This document shows, one piece after another, positions 50,939 to 59,587 of a DNA stretch of 64,000 nt. This DNA is from QFNR01 sp043842855 (lineage in GTDB: Bacteria > Pseudomonadota > Gammaproteobacteria > Burkholderiales > Neisseriaceae): contig JBBPJF010000002.1 in the NCBI GenBank assembly GCA_043842855.1, forward strand, positions 369,181-433,180, given 5' to 3'. Under the pieces are notes generated by a model that saw only the letters and a list, made by a program, of their open reading frames with translations, was not told the DNA's origin and did no database searches. The position numbers and the translations under genes were made by a program. Within the stretch, counting starts at the first letter, position 1, and every line of letters starts with the position of its first letter.

Positions 50939-51922
50939 GTGCTTTTGCAGGCGGTTCCAGTTTTTTCCTACGGATTTGGGGGCAAGGATAGAGTTCTTTT
51001 GGGGGTGAGGGTGTCCACAGTTCTTAAGAGCAGTGCCAAGGCTTTTTTTTTATTGGTTGTGTTCTTTGTCTTTGTAGTTATGTGTGTCTTAGGAGCCCTG
51101 GGACTAAATAGCATAGGCTATAGCTCTAATTATTTCCTTTTTTTTCTGCAGTTACTTTATTTTGCTGGTATTTTGCCCCTGTTTTTCGCTTTTTGGTTGG
51201 TATTTTCTCAAAAAACCAGAGGTGACTGGAAATTTGGTTTGCTAGCCTTCCTAGTTTTCCTATTGTTATTGTATTACCATTATCTATCCATCTACGCTCT
51301 TAGTTTTATTTTAAATTTCAAGTATTTACTTATTCTAGATGAGCTCTTATTAACTTATATTTTCATGTCTATGGTATTGGGTTTATCTGCTGGGTTGGCC
51401 CATGATGGAAGCTTAGAGGGTAAATTTACTTTAGAGGCACAACGACCAAGGTTCAGAATAGCGCTTACCTTCTTTTTATTTAGCTTATTTGCGCTTTATT
51501 TTTATCAACGCTTAGGTGATTACACTCAGCTTGACCTAGGGCAAGTTAAATTCTCGCTAGCAGATTTTCCCTATGTGAAGTTTTTGCAGGCATTATTGAA
51601 TACAGGGCTAATGCCGTTATTGTTTACGCTGTGGATAGTTTATTCAAGGGCAGTTCATGGGACTGTGTACTATTACATAACACTAGTATTCATTCTAGTC
51701 TTCATTTACTCTTTCCAGGCATTTTGGGTAGTATTTTACTATCATACCCACCCTGCAAACCATGTGGGTTATTGGTTGTTGGAAGCTATGGTAGCAGCTC
51801 TAGTTTATTTAGGGATAAGTATTTCTATCGTTTTTTCTGATACCTCAGCACAGCTTGAACCGCGGGAAGAAGCAGAAGTAACTGCTAATGCTACTTTGGA
51901 GGAAGGTTCTACAGGAGGCTAA
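50939..51922 (+). CDS. Unrecognised eight-helix membrane protein with internal duplication
   Basis: I do not recognise this family. The frame gives up to 327 residues with about eight membrane segments (roughly 36-55, 64-88, 97-118, 129-151, 173-190, 213-236, 245-266, 278-299) and a short acidic tail. The halves 34-157 and 173-301 are duplicates: FLQxL...GxxPLxF..W.V.S....G occurs at 69-95 and again at 215-241, and both halves end in a short Asp-containing turn (HDGS, SDTS). The start is uncertain: GTG 50939, TTG 50999 or GTG 51005/51011. The next gene is also unknown and follows after 50 bases. Confidence 0.75.
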   Translation: MLLQAVPVFSYGFGGKDRVLLGVRVSTVLKSSAKAFFLLVVFFVFVVMCVLGALGLNSIGYSSNYFLFFLQLLYFAGILPLFFAFWLVFSQKTRGDWKFGLLAFLVFLLLLYYHYLSIYALSFILNFKYLLILDELLLTYIFMSMVLGLSAGLAHDGSLEGKFTLEAQRPRFRIALTFFLFSLFALYFYQRLGDYTQLDLGQVKFSLADFPYVKFLQALLNTGLMPLLFTLWIVYSRAVHGTVYYYITLVFILVFIYSFQAFWVVFYYHTHPANHVGYWLLEAMVAALVYLGISISIVFSDTSAQLEPREEAEVTANATLEEGSTGG

Positions 51923-51972
51923 GTTCAACTTTTAGATAATGGCTGATTTGCTGGGAAGGGAGAGAATTGTAA

Positions 51973-53037
51973 GTGCAAGCATTAGGCTATCGTTTATACC
52001 ATTTTCAGGGTAAATTACCCACGCAATTGCAAGCAAACCTTATGTATCAACAAGGGGCGTCTTGCCTGAAGGAGGCTTTAGAAAATACGGTCAAAAGAGC
52101 CTCCTTAAGGATGGAGTTGCAGGGAGAGTATTCTGCCCGAACAGATCTTTCATCTCTAAGACAGTATATTATTTTTCAATACTTCTTCATAGGATCAGTT
52201 CTAGAACAGGTGTATTTGTTAGTTCCTGTTGACAATGCTCTGCCAATGAAAGAAGAGAATACCAAAAATTTTCGGACTAGAATTAGCAAAGAATGTGAAG
52301 AAAAGATAAAAGCGGCTTTCGGTAATTATTATGTTGCTGAGCAATTCCATCTAGTAGGCTCATTCATTACGGTTCTTAAAGATGAAAAGGTCTTTTCTGA
52401 CAATAAGCTGCACTATAGTGCTATTTCTCAGTTTGTTACAGGCTCCTACCAGATTGAGGAGGAGCAGTACATGCTGTTGGAGCCCTACCAAATTTTAATA
52501 GGGTACGAAGGCGTAGGAGTGATCGCTCCTACAGAGAGTGATCTCAAGCAGATTGATGAGTTTATTATCGCTTTCCTCCTTACGAGGGCTTATTTAGCAG
52601 CTTTGGAACAAATTTCGCTAAGGGTAGTAGATTTTTGGGAATATGAGGAAAATGAATTCACTCAGCGGTTACAGGAACTAGAAACAGTATTGGATGAGTA
52701 TACGGGTTTTTTAATGCGTTATTATTATCCAGACCCTATCCGAATAGAGGCCTGCAAAACCTTTCATCTTTACGGCACAATTAAAAAAGAGCTCAGACTA
52801 TGGGAAGGCTATCAGCAAAGTAAAGAACAGTTACATTGGCTAGCTGGAATAGTGGCAAGAAAAAAAGGACTGTTAGAAGAAAAAGCTGTTGTTAATATAA
52901 GGGATGATTCAAGCCCACTGCAGCTGGAGTCATTACATCAACTTATGGTGCGCATGAAACTATGGCTGAAGTGGGGTATCTCTGTCCTGGTGGCTGAGTT
53001 ATTTATTTTGCTGATTCTGGTATTTTCATTAAAGTGA
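51973..53037 (+). CDS. Unrecognised tail-anchored cytoplasmic protein
   Basis: Not recognised. The 354 residues are mostly soluble and acidic, with predicted helices (e.g. around residues 195-260) and a single C-terminal membrane segment at about 333-353 (KWGISVLVAELFILLILVF), giving a tail-anchored topology with the bulk probably in the cytoplasm. There is no signal peptide and no familiar catalytic motif. The GTG start at 51973 has AAGGGAGAG upstream. It lies just after the eight-helix protein and seven bases before an alpha/beta hydrolase, so the three probably form one unit. General topology recalls RMD1/DUF155 proteins, but no sequence motif supports that. Confidence 0.75.
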   Translation: MQALGYRLYHFQGKLPTQLQANLMYQQGASCLKEALENTVKRASLRMELQGEYSARTDLSSLRQYIIFQYFFIGSVLEQVYLLVPVDNALPMKEENTKNFRTRISKECEEKIKAAFGNYYVAEQFHLVGSFITVLKDEKVFSDNKLHYSAISQFVTGSYQIEEEQYMLLEPYQILIGYEGVGVIAPTESDLKQIDEFIIAFLLTRAYLAALEQISLRVVDFWEYEENEFTQRLQELETVLDEYTGFLMRYYYPDPIRIEACKTFHLYGTIKKELRLWEGYQQSKEQLHWLAGIVARKKGLLEEKAVVNIRDDSSPLQLESLHQLMVRMKLWLKWGISVLVAELFILLILVFSLK

Positions 53038-53044
53038 GTCAGTT

Positions 53045-53668
53045 ATGTTAGGAGCTGCTACAACCATTTTCATTCCGGGTCCGGTGGGCGCCCTAGAGAC
53101 CTGGGTCGAGGAACCGGCAGCTTTGCCTGAAAGGGGGGTATTGGTTATTTTGCATCCTAATCCCTTACAAGGTGGTTCTAATCGCAATAAGGTGATCTAT
53201 GCACTAGTAAAGGCAGGTGTTCAGGAAGGATATAGGGTTTTTGCACCCAATCTTAGGGGAGTAGGGCTAAGCGAAGGCCGGCATGATAAAGGTAAGGGAG
53301 AAGTTGACGATGTCTTGGCTATAATTCGGTATGTGCGAGAAGAATTTCCCGGTGTGCCTCTTTCCTTAGGTGGTTTTTCTTTTGGTGGGTACTTGGCTAT
53401 TCTTGTAGCCACCCATTTTAAATATTTTCATAGACTCATTTTAGTTGGCGCTGCAGTAGGCCTTTATGAGAAGCCTGTGCCTGTACTTGCAAAGGGAATT
53501 CGTGTACTGATCGTACATGGTGAGAAAGATGAGATTGTCCCCCTATCTAATCTGCTGTCCTGGGCTGATCCACAAAATCTAGCCATAACCGTTTTCCCGG
53601 GCACGGGACACTTTTTCCACAGAAAATTAGTATTGTTGCGGACTACGGTAGCGGCTTTCCTTGCTTAA
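53045..53668 (+). CDS. Alpha/beta hydrolase
   Basis: A 207-residue cytoplasmic alpha/beta hydrolase with a complete triad: Ser112 in GGFSFGG, Asp162 in GEKDEIVP, His189 in GTGHFFH. The oxyanion region is ILHPNPLQGGSNRNK near residue 35 and the NLRGVGLSEG segment near 70 is typical of the small hydrolases often annotated as CocE/NonD or YsgA-like esterases in betaproteobacteria. Substrate is unknown. It starts seven bases after the preceding unknown gene and 16 bases before surE, so it bridges the unknown pair and the surE operon. Confidence 0.9.
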   Translation: MLGAATTIFIPGPVGALETWVEEPAALPERGVLVILHPNPLQGGSNRNKVIYALVKAGVQEGYRVFAPNLRGVGLSEGRHDKGKGEVDDVLAIIRYVREEFPGVPLSLGGFSFGGYLAILVATHFKYFHRLILVGAAVGLYEKPVPVLAKGIRVLIVHGEKDEIVPLSNLLSWADPQNLAITVFPGTGHFFHRKLVLLRTTVAAFLA

Positions 53669-53684
53669 GTTATAAAGAGAAGAC

Positions 53685-54437
53685 ATGAATATTTTAATTT
53701 GTAATGATGATGGTTATCAAGCAAAAGGCCTGAGTGTTTTAGCACAGGCTGCTTCCAAGTATGGTGCTATTCGAGTAATTGCGCCAGATAGAAATAAAAC
53801 GGCAGCAAGTCATTCACTCACATTACATAAGCCATTGGCGCTCAAGCAAGCGGAAAATGGTTTTTATTATGTGAATGGTACGCCGACGGACTGTGTCCAT
53901 TTGGCACTTTCACTATTTGATGACTTTAAGCCTGACTGGATTTTTTCTGGTATTAATCATGGCGTAAATCTGGGAGAGGATGTGTTATATTCGGGTACCG
54001 TTGCTTCTGCAACTCAGGGGTATTTAATGGGCATACCTTCTATTGCGTTTTCATTAAACGATAAGACTGATCGTTATTGGCAAACGGCTTATAGTGCAGT
54101 AGATAAGATAGTCCGCCATTTGTCTTCCTTAGGAGTTAGACATCCACTCTTATGGAATGTGAATATTCCACAAGTAGAGCCGCAGGAGTTGAAGGGCATC
54201 AAAGTAGTTGCTTTAGGTCGTAGAGAGCAAGGGGAGGGTGTGATCCCTACAAAAAATCCCCAAGGTGAAACTATCTACTGGATGGCCTTGCAGGGCAAAG
54301 AGATGGATTCAGTGACAGTCAGCGATTTTTCGCTTAATAAGGAAGGTTATGTAACTATCACACCATTGACGGCTGATCGAACAGCTTATGCTCAATTGGG
54401 GAAGGTTGCTGCTATCTTCGATTCCCTCGTTCTATGA
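53685..54437 (+). CDS. surE: 5'/3'-nucleotidase SurE
   Basis: Metal-dependent nucleotidase acting on nucleoside monophosphates and short polyphosphate, associated with stationary-phase survival. The 250-residue protein starts MNILICNDDGYQAKG (Asp8 and Asp9 bind metal), with PDRNKTAASHSLTL, NGTPTDCVHLAL and SGINHGVNLGEDVLYSGTVASA, all diagnostic. Its stop overlaps the pcm start (ATGA). It is part of surE-pcm-nlpD. Confidence 0.97.
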   Translation: MNILICNDDGYQAKGLSVLAQAASKYGAIRVIAPDRNKTAASHSLTLHKPLALKQAENGFYYVNGTPTDCVHLALSLFDDFKPDWIFSGINHGVNLGEDVLYSGTVASATQGYLMGIPSIAFSLNDKTDRYWQTAYSAVDKIVRHLSSLGVRHPLLWNVNIPQVEPQELKGIKVVALGRREQGEGVIPTKNPQGETIYWMALQGKEMDSVTVSDFSLNKEGYVTITPLTADRTAYAQLGKVAAIFDSLVL

Positions 54438-55099
54438 GAAAGGGCTCTTTGTTGTTTGATGGCTACCAAGTAAGGCGGCAGAAAATGGTAGCTAATTTAG
54501 AGCAAATGGGTATTACTGATAACACTGTATTGAGTGCTATGCTGGAAGTGCCCAGACACTTGTTCGTCGAAGAGGCCTTCAGGAGTCGTGCATATGACCA
54601 AGCAGCTTTACCTATTGGCATGGGACAGACAATATCACAACCCTACATTGTGGCACGCATGACAGAACTCTTATTAAAGTCGGCTTCTACGCCTATTGAA
54701 AGGGTACTGGAGGTAGGAACCGGGTGCGGCTATCAAACAGCAGTTTTACAGAAGGTGGGCATACAGGAGATTTATTCAATAGAGAGATTAGCTAGTCTAA
54801 GAGAAATAGCTAAACGCAACTTGCGGGCAGCAAATCTTTTTCATGCTCGTTTAATTTGTTCAGATGGTTCTCTAGGGTTGCCTACTGCAGCTCCATTTGA
54901 TGCAATTCTCCTTACTGCGGCTGCAAAAGAAGTTCCAGTGCCTTTACTAAATCAGCTCAAATTGAATGGTCGCATGGTGCTGCCCTTGGAGCAGGGAAAT
55001 GAGCAGTACTTGTGGGTAATAGATAAGTATATAGATGGTTATCAAGAAACCTGTATTCAGGCAGTTAAATTTGTTCTATTATTAAGTGGGCGACAATAA
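54434..55099 (+). CDS. pcm: Protein-L-isoaspartate O-methyltransferase
   Basis: SAM-dependent enzyme that methylates L-isoaspartyl residues so that damaged proteins can be repaired. The 221 residues show PRHLFV, ALPIGMGQTISQPYIVARMTELL, VLEVGTGCGYQTAVL (SAM motif I), YSIERLASL and the end region DAILLTAAAKEVPVPLLNQLK with GGRMVLP-like LNGRMVLPL. The ATG overlaps the surE stop by four bases. Confidence 0.96.
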   Translation: MRKGSLLFDGYQVRRQKMVANLEQMGITDNTVLSAMLEVPRHLFVEEAFRSRAYDQAALPIGMGQTISQPYIVARMTELLLKSASTPIERVLEVGTGCGYQTAVLQKVGIQEIYSIERLASLREIAKRNLRAANLFHARLICSDGSLGLPTAAPFDAILLTAAAKEVPVPLLNQLKLNGRMVLPLEQGNEQYLWVIDKYIDGYQETCIQAVKFVLLLSGRQ

Positions 55100-55114
55100 A
55101 TGGGCGTGGGTTTT

Positions 55115-55123
55115 TGCTATAAT
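55115..55123 (+). promoter_or_regulatory. Possible internal promoter before nlpD
   Basis: TGC TATAAT, a consensus -10 with extended TGn, 38 bases before the nlpD start codon. No clear -35 is needed for this type. It would allow nlpD-ubiC-ubiA expression apart from surE-pcm. Confidence 0.5.
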
Positions 55124-55160
55124 GCGGCGGTATTCTAAGTTAGAAAAGGAGAGTGCGCGG

Positions 55161-56156
55161 ATGAAGTTTTCCCCAGCAAGTTTGACTATACCGGTTATTT
55201 TATTAACCGTTTCGGTGATGGGTGGTTGTGTGGTTCAACAGTTACCTGCTCCTGTATCTGATGGATCAAGGGATGCAGTGTCTTCCACTACTCCTTCCTT
55301 GGAGGAGCCTTATACTCCGCCTCCATTGGCCAGTGATAGCCAGCAACCTAGAGAGGTATCTGCTAGAGAGGTATCTGTAGCTCAGCCTGAGCCTCAGCCA
55401 GTGCCAGTCAACTCACAAGGGACTTATGTTGCAGAAACGAAAAGTCCTAGCAGTTATGTGCCCTCCTACGCTCCAGTTGATATAACTGCTAAACAACATA
55501 CAGTGGTTCGTGGTGATACTGTTTTTAATATTGCGAAGCGCTATCATATTGCTCAGGAAGATTTGAGAAATTGGAATCATTTGACAGCAGATACGATTTC
55601 GGTGGGACAAATCCTGTATGTCAAAAAACCTTCTAAAACTACTTCTAGCACTGCTATTTCACCATCAGTTCGCAAACCTACTTCTTCAGCTGAGACTGTT
55701 AGTCCTGGTGGTTCTGATACTGTCCCAAGTTCAACTTCTAGTGTTAACAAGGGGAAGGTTAGCAATGCTAGTAGTAATGTCCTTAAAAAAGCAGGAGGTA
55801 TCTCATGGATTAAGCCTGCTTCAGGACAGATGGTAAAGCCTTTTTCTCTGAATAGCAAAGGTGTAGAAATTGCTGGTAAATTAGGAAGCCCAGTTGTTGC
55901 TGCGGCTGATGGGAAAGTGATCTATAGTAGTACGCTAAGTGGTTATGGGAATTTGATCATTATCCAGCATACAGGAGAATATTTGACTGCCTATGGCAAT
56001 AACCAAAACAATTTAGTCAAAGAGGGGGCGGTAGTAAAACAAGGTCAGCAGATTGCCACAATGGGTAAATCAGAGACTAATAAAGTTCAATTACATTTTG
56101 AACTAAGAAAAAATGGTCAAGCTGTGGATCCTACTACTTACGTACCAATCAATTGA
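55161..56156 (+). CDS. nlpD: NlpD-like lipoprotein, LysM plus LytM domain
   Basis: Outer-membrane lipoprotein that activates cell-wall amidases during division. The 331 residues begin with a lipoprotein signal (VMGGC, Cys23), a Pro/Ser-rich linker, a LysM domain (HTVVRGDTVFNIAKRYHIAQEDLRNWN... region, about 114-157), a second low-complexity linker and a C-terminal LytM/M23 domain (about 225-330). The LytM metal site is degenerate: GVEIAGKLG replaces the usual HxxxD, while LHFELRKNG remains, as in non-enzymatic activators NlpD/EnvC. ATG 55161 has AAGGAGAG upstream; the frame extends further upstream but overlaps pcm. Confidence 0.92.
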   Translation: MKFSPASLTIPVILLTVSVMGGCVVQQLPAPVSDGSRDAVSSTTPSLEEPYTPPPLASDSQQPREVSAREVSVAQPEPQPVPVNSQGTYVAETKSPSSYVPSYAPVDITAKQHTVVRGDTVFNIAKRYHIAQEDLRNWNHLTADTISVGQILYVKKPSKTTSSTAISPSVRKPTSSAETVSPGGSDTVPSSTSSVNKGKVSNASSNVLKKAGGISWIKPASGQMVKPFSLNSKGVEIAGKLGSPVVAAADGKVIYSSTLSGYGNLIIIQHTGEYLTAYGNNQNNLVKEGAVVKQGQQIATMGKSETNKVQLHFELRKNGQAVDPTTYVPIN

Positions 56157-56167
56157 GTGAGTAGTCT

Positions 56168-56701
56168 GTGGGTTCTCAGCTAAGCAAACGGATCGAATTG
56201 GTTGCTGGGAACTTAGAATGGTTGGGAACTTTGCGTTTGCCACTGTACCCGCTATTGAAAGTAGAATCGTTATCCTACTTCTTTCGTCAGCTACCTGGGG
56301 CTTACTCAGTTGAAGTAAGCTACCTTGGACCCAAAAACCTCGTAGAGGAAGATTATATAGGGGAAGAATTGGTAGGTAAGCTTTGTTTCATCCGGGAGGT
56401 CACTTTATATTCGGACCAAACTCCATTAGTCAAGGCTAGAAGTTGTTGCTCTCCTAGCAGTCTTTACTGGACACAAATTTTGAATTGTGGCTCCCAGCCG
56501 TTGGGTGATTTAATCTTCAAATCACCAGGTCTTTCGCGTGGACCTTTAGAATATTATCGGGTATCTAGAAAACATGTTTTGTTGGCAAGTAGTGAAGTTC
56601 AGGCAGACTGTGTGGCAAGACAGTCTTACTTTTGGCACGAGCAAAGGGATTCTCTGCTTTTGACAGAATGCTTTTTGCCAAGCATACAGAAAGTTCTATA
56701 A
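56168..56701 (+). CDS. ubiC: Chorismate lyase
   Basis: Removes pyruvate from chorismate to give 4-hydroxybenzoate, the head-group precursor of ubiquinone. The 177-residue protein is divergent but shows the UbiC pattern: IREVTLYSDQTPLVKARSCCSPSSL, then the QPLGDLIF motif with GLSRGPLEYYRV. The GTG at 56168 is the likely start, 11 bases after nlpD. Its stop overlaps the ubiA ATG by one base (TAATG), and coupling to ubiA supports the assignment. Confidence 0.9.
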   Translation: MGSQLSKRIELVAGNLEWLGTLRLPLYPLLKVESLSYFFRQLPGAYSVEVSYLGPKNLVEEDYIGEELVGKLCFIREVTLYSDQTPLVKARSCCSPSSLYWTQILNCGSQPLGDLIFKSPGLSRGPLEYYRVSRKHVLLASSEVQADCVARQSYFWHEQRDSLLLTECFLPSIQKVL

Positions 56702-57558
56702 TGATTTCACAGTATAGGAGTTATATACAGGTTGCACGTTTAGATAAACCGATAGGCATTTTCTTGCTATTGTTCCCCACCTATTGGGCTCTTTGGTTGG
56801 CGAGTGGTGGGCAACCCAATGTAAAGATTTTAGTTTTATTTACCTTGGGTACCGTTTTCATGCGATCTGCTGGGTGCATTATTAATGACATTTGTGATAG
56901 CGATATTGATAGCCAGGTGGAACGTACCCGAGCCCGGCCTTTGAGCACAGGTCAGCTTACTAAAAAGGAGGCTTTAAAGTTATTGATAGCCTTCCTTTTT
57001 TTTGCAGCTTTATGTTTATTTCCACTTAATAGTTTGACCAGAGGATTAAGCCTGGTTGCCTTATTTCTAGCTCTCAGCTATCCATTGACAAAGCGTTTTT
57101 TCCAATTACCTCAATTATATCTAGGAATTAGCTTTTCTTTTAGCATACCTATGGCATATGCAGCTGTTTTAAATCAAATTCCTCTACAAGCATGGGTATT
57201 ATTTCTAGCTAATATCGCGTGGATCATCGGGTACGATACTGTGTATGCGATTGCGGATAAACCTGATGATGTAAAGCTTTCTATCCATAGCTCAGCAATT
57301 ACTTTTGGAAGTCACGACGTGACTGCAGTGCTATTTTTTTATATACTTTTTGTGGGATTACTAGTGGTGGTAGGTTGTCAAAATGCTCTGGGCCTGCCCT
57401 TTTGGCTTGCATTGATGGTAGCGGTAGGACTGTTGTCATGGCAATACCCTAAAATTAGATTTAGGAACCGGCAGGACTGCTACCGTGCTTTTGTTAGTGG
57501 GCAGTATGTGGGATTAGTAATCTGGGTAGGCATTTTATTACACTATTTGCTAGAATAA
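56701..57558 (+). CDS. ubiA: 4-hydroxybenzoate octaprenyltransferase
   Basis: Integral membrane prenyltransferase that attaches the polyprenyl tail to 4-hydroxybenzoate in ubiquinone synthesis. The 285 residues start MISQYRSYIQVARLDKPIGIFLLLFPTYWALWLA. The first aspartate motif is NDICDSDID (62-70) with ERTRARPL, the second is YAIADKPDDVKL. About eight membrane helices are present. A longer frame upstream overlaps ubiC; the ATG at 56701 gives the standard N-terminus. Confidence 0.96.
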   Translation: MISQYRSYIQVARLDKPIGIFLLLFPTYWALWLASGGQPNVKILVLFTLGTVFMRSAGCIINDICDSDIDSQVERTRARPLSTGQLTKKEALKLLIAFLFFAALCLFPLNSLTRGLSLVALFLALSYPLTKRFFQLPQLYLGISFSFSIPMAYAAVLNQIPLQAWVLFLANIAWIIGYDTVYAIADKPDDVKLSIHSSAITFGSHDVTAVLFFYILFVGLLVVVGCQNALGLPFWLALMVAVGLLSWQYPKIRFRNRQDCYRAFVSGQYVGLVIWVGILLHYLLE

Positions 57559-57682
57559 TTTACTACTTACTGGTTATATTTTTTAGTTAAATCTTTGTTA
57601 CTTTTACCATAAAGGTGGTACTGATTTCTTTTATTTCACTTTCATGGTAGATTGTGCGGATTATTTTTTTTGAAATTATCAT

Positions 57683-58132
57683 ATGAGTTTATCGCAAACC
57701 TTATTACCAGTCGAAAATATATTGATTGATTTGGATGTGACAAGCAAAAAAAGATTATTTGAAGAGGTAGCAGAAATTTTCGCTAGTCATGGTGCAGTGG
57801 ATGAAGGAAAGGTTTTTCAAAGTCTTTTGTCAAGAGAGAAATTAGGTAGTACGGGGCTCGGGTGTGGAGCGGCGATTCCGCATGGAAGAGTGTCTGGTTT
57901 GTCGGAAGCAAAAGCTTCTTTTATTAGACTAAAGCACTCCATTGCTTTTGAAGCCCATGGAGAGCAGTTAGTGGACTTAGTATTTGCTGTGTTAGTTCCC
58001 GAACAAGGAAATACAGAGCACTTGAAAATCCTATCACATTTGGCTCAAAAGTTTTCAAAGGAAGAAGTACGAAATCGTTTAAGGGTAATGCAGTCTCCTC
58101 AAGAGATTGCTGACTTACTTCTCGAGGACTGA
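57683..58132 (+). CDS. ptsN: PTS nitrogen regulatory protein EIIA(Ntr)
   Basis: Phospho-acceptor of the nitrogen PTS, which controls processes such as K+ uptake and metabolism by its phosphorylation state. The 149-residue EIIA domain has the phosphorylated histidine H67 in CGAAIPHGR and the end MQSPQEIADLLLE. hprK follows after two bases. rpoN and hpf, which often precede ptsN, are not here; ubiA lies 124 bases upstream. Confidence 0.95.
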   Translation: MSLSQTLLPVENILIDLDVTSKKRLFEEVAEIFASHGAVDEGKVFQSLLSREKLGSTGLGCGAAIPHGRVSGLSEAKASFIRLKHSIAFEAHGEQLVDLVFAVLVPEQGNTEHLKILSHLAQKFSKEEVRNRLRVMQSPQEIADLLLED

Positions 58133-58134
58133 GG

Positions 58135-59115
58135 ATGCCAGGGCTATCTATCAGGCGTTTGTATAATGATAATCAGGAGAAGCTACAGTTAGCTTGGATC
58201 GCCGGTAGTTCAAGTTCAGATAATAAGATAGCAATAGACGAAATCCATTCTAATTGGTCACTTGTTGGGCACTTTAGTTTTGTGCATCCTAATAAAATTC
58301 AGGTTATTGGCCTATCAGAGCACCAATTTCTTCAGAATAAGGTGCTACAGGACCAATTTGGTTTCCTTATTGATTTTATTAGCGAATTACAGGTTAGTTT
58401 AATCATTATAGCTAATGAGCTACCTATCCCATCTGCTTTAAAAGAATACTGTACAACGCAGGGTGTTCCCTTGATGCATTCAAAGGTAGAAAGTCCTCGT
58501 GTTATTGATGTATTGCAACTTTATCTGCAGAGGGCTTTGGCTGTCTCTACTGTGATGCATGGAGTATTTTTAAACGTATTTGAAATTGGTACTTTGATTC
58601 AAGGTGACTCTGGGTTGGGTAAGAGTGAGTTAGCTTTAGAGCTGTTAACCCGGGGGCACTCGTTGGTTGCTGATGATGCAGTTAGAATTTATAGAACAGG
58701 GCCAGAATCTTTAGAGGGTAGATGTCCTAAACTATTAAGAGATTTTCTAGAAGTAAGGGGTTTAGGAATTTTAAATATACGAACGATGTTTGGGGAAACG
58801 GCAGTTCGATTTAAAAAAGCCTTAAAGCTTATTATTCAACTAGTTAGTGCAGATGATGAATACATGAAAAGTCTAGATAGATTGAGCATGCATATAGAAA
58901 AGCAGACTATCTTAGATGTTCCGGTAAGGAAAATTACTGTTCCCGTAGGCCCGGGCAGAAACATTGCGGTACTAACTGAGGTGGCAGTTAGAAATCATAT
59001 CCTTCAGTTGCGTGGACTTAACAGCATGGAGGAGTTCTTAGAAAGACATAATAAGGCCATGTCGGAGAATAATACTATTTTATTAGACGACGAGGAAGAT
59101 TCTTATGAGTATTAA
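58135..59115 (+). CDS. hprK: HPr kinase/phosphorylase
   Basis: Bifunctional serine kinase/phosphorylase that modifies HPr, gating phosphate flow through the PTS. The 326 residues have the N-terminal domain, then the catalytic domain with H142 (MHGVFL), P-loop GDSGLGKS (157-164), VADDAVRI (D180, D181), LEVRGLGILNIRTMFG and the C-terminal NIAVLTEVAVRNHILQLRG. All catalytic motifs are intact. In betaproteobacteria it normally accompanies ptsN as here. rapZ, which often follows, is absent. Confidence 0.96.
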   Translation: MPGLSIRRLYNDNQEKLQLAWIAGSSSSDNKIAIDEIHSNWSLVGHFSFVHPNKIQVIGLSEHQFLQNKVLQDQFGFLIDFISELQVSLIIIANELPIPSALKEYCTTQGVPLMHSKVESPRVIDVLQLYLQRALAVSTVMHGVFLNVFEIGTLIQGDSGLGKSELALELLTRGHSLVADDAVRIYRTGPESLEGRCPKLLRDFLEVRGLGILNIRTMFGETAVRFKKALKLIIQLVSADDEYMKSLDRLSMHIEKQTILDVPVRKITVPVGPGRNIAVLTEVAVRNHILQLRGLNSMEEFLERHNKAMSENNTILLDDEEDSYEY

Positions 59116-59587
59116 CCTTTTGGCAAAAAGGATCCATCCCTACTTTAAGGTTTTTTGCTGCTTCTAAAGCAGAGAGGCTGAGAATAGAAGGTAAGCACCG
59201 GGGGAAAGGATAGTGAACTGACCCCTGTGGTACAATGAAATATAGCGGCAGAGAGGTCTATATGGTTTACAGGTCTTGCTTCGCCGTTGGTTGTTCCACA
59301 AATCAAGGGGTTTTGCCCCAGTGAATGTAAGCCTCTACTTGCTGACTATCTACACTATTCTTTATATTAAAGATGGCTCAGGCTTAAGTTTACAACCGCA
59401 ACTCTTAATTCACTTTCTATATGACTCATTGATTAAACTCACGTAAGAGCTTGTACAGTACTTAATAATTAACCATACTAAGGTTTGGATAAGGATTAAA
59501 AGCTCTAGCATTCAGTGGACGACAGGACTGGGTAGTGTTAAACCCTGCAACTCAGGAGGCCAAATTAGCAAGCAATAGTTCTCTATC
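59116..59587. other. Gene-free stretch between hprK and bcp
   Basis: About 470 bases with no open frame of note, lying between convergent genes. There are small hairpins: CCTTTT/AAAAGG at 59118-59131, CTGCTT/AAGCAG around 59158-59172, and GGGG-TTTTG-CCCC at about 59307-59319. None has a clear T run. A structured RNA cannot be excluded, but none of the standard ones (6S, RNase P, tmRNA, SRP) was recognised. Confidence 0.45.

Noticed and set aside
59372..59381. GATGGCTCAG, similar to the start of 16S rRNA
   Set aside because: The flanking sequence does not continue as 16S rRNA; a chance ten-base match.
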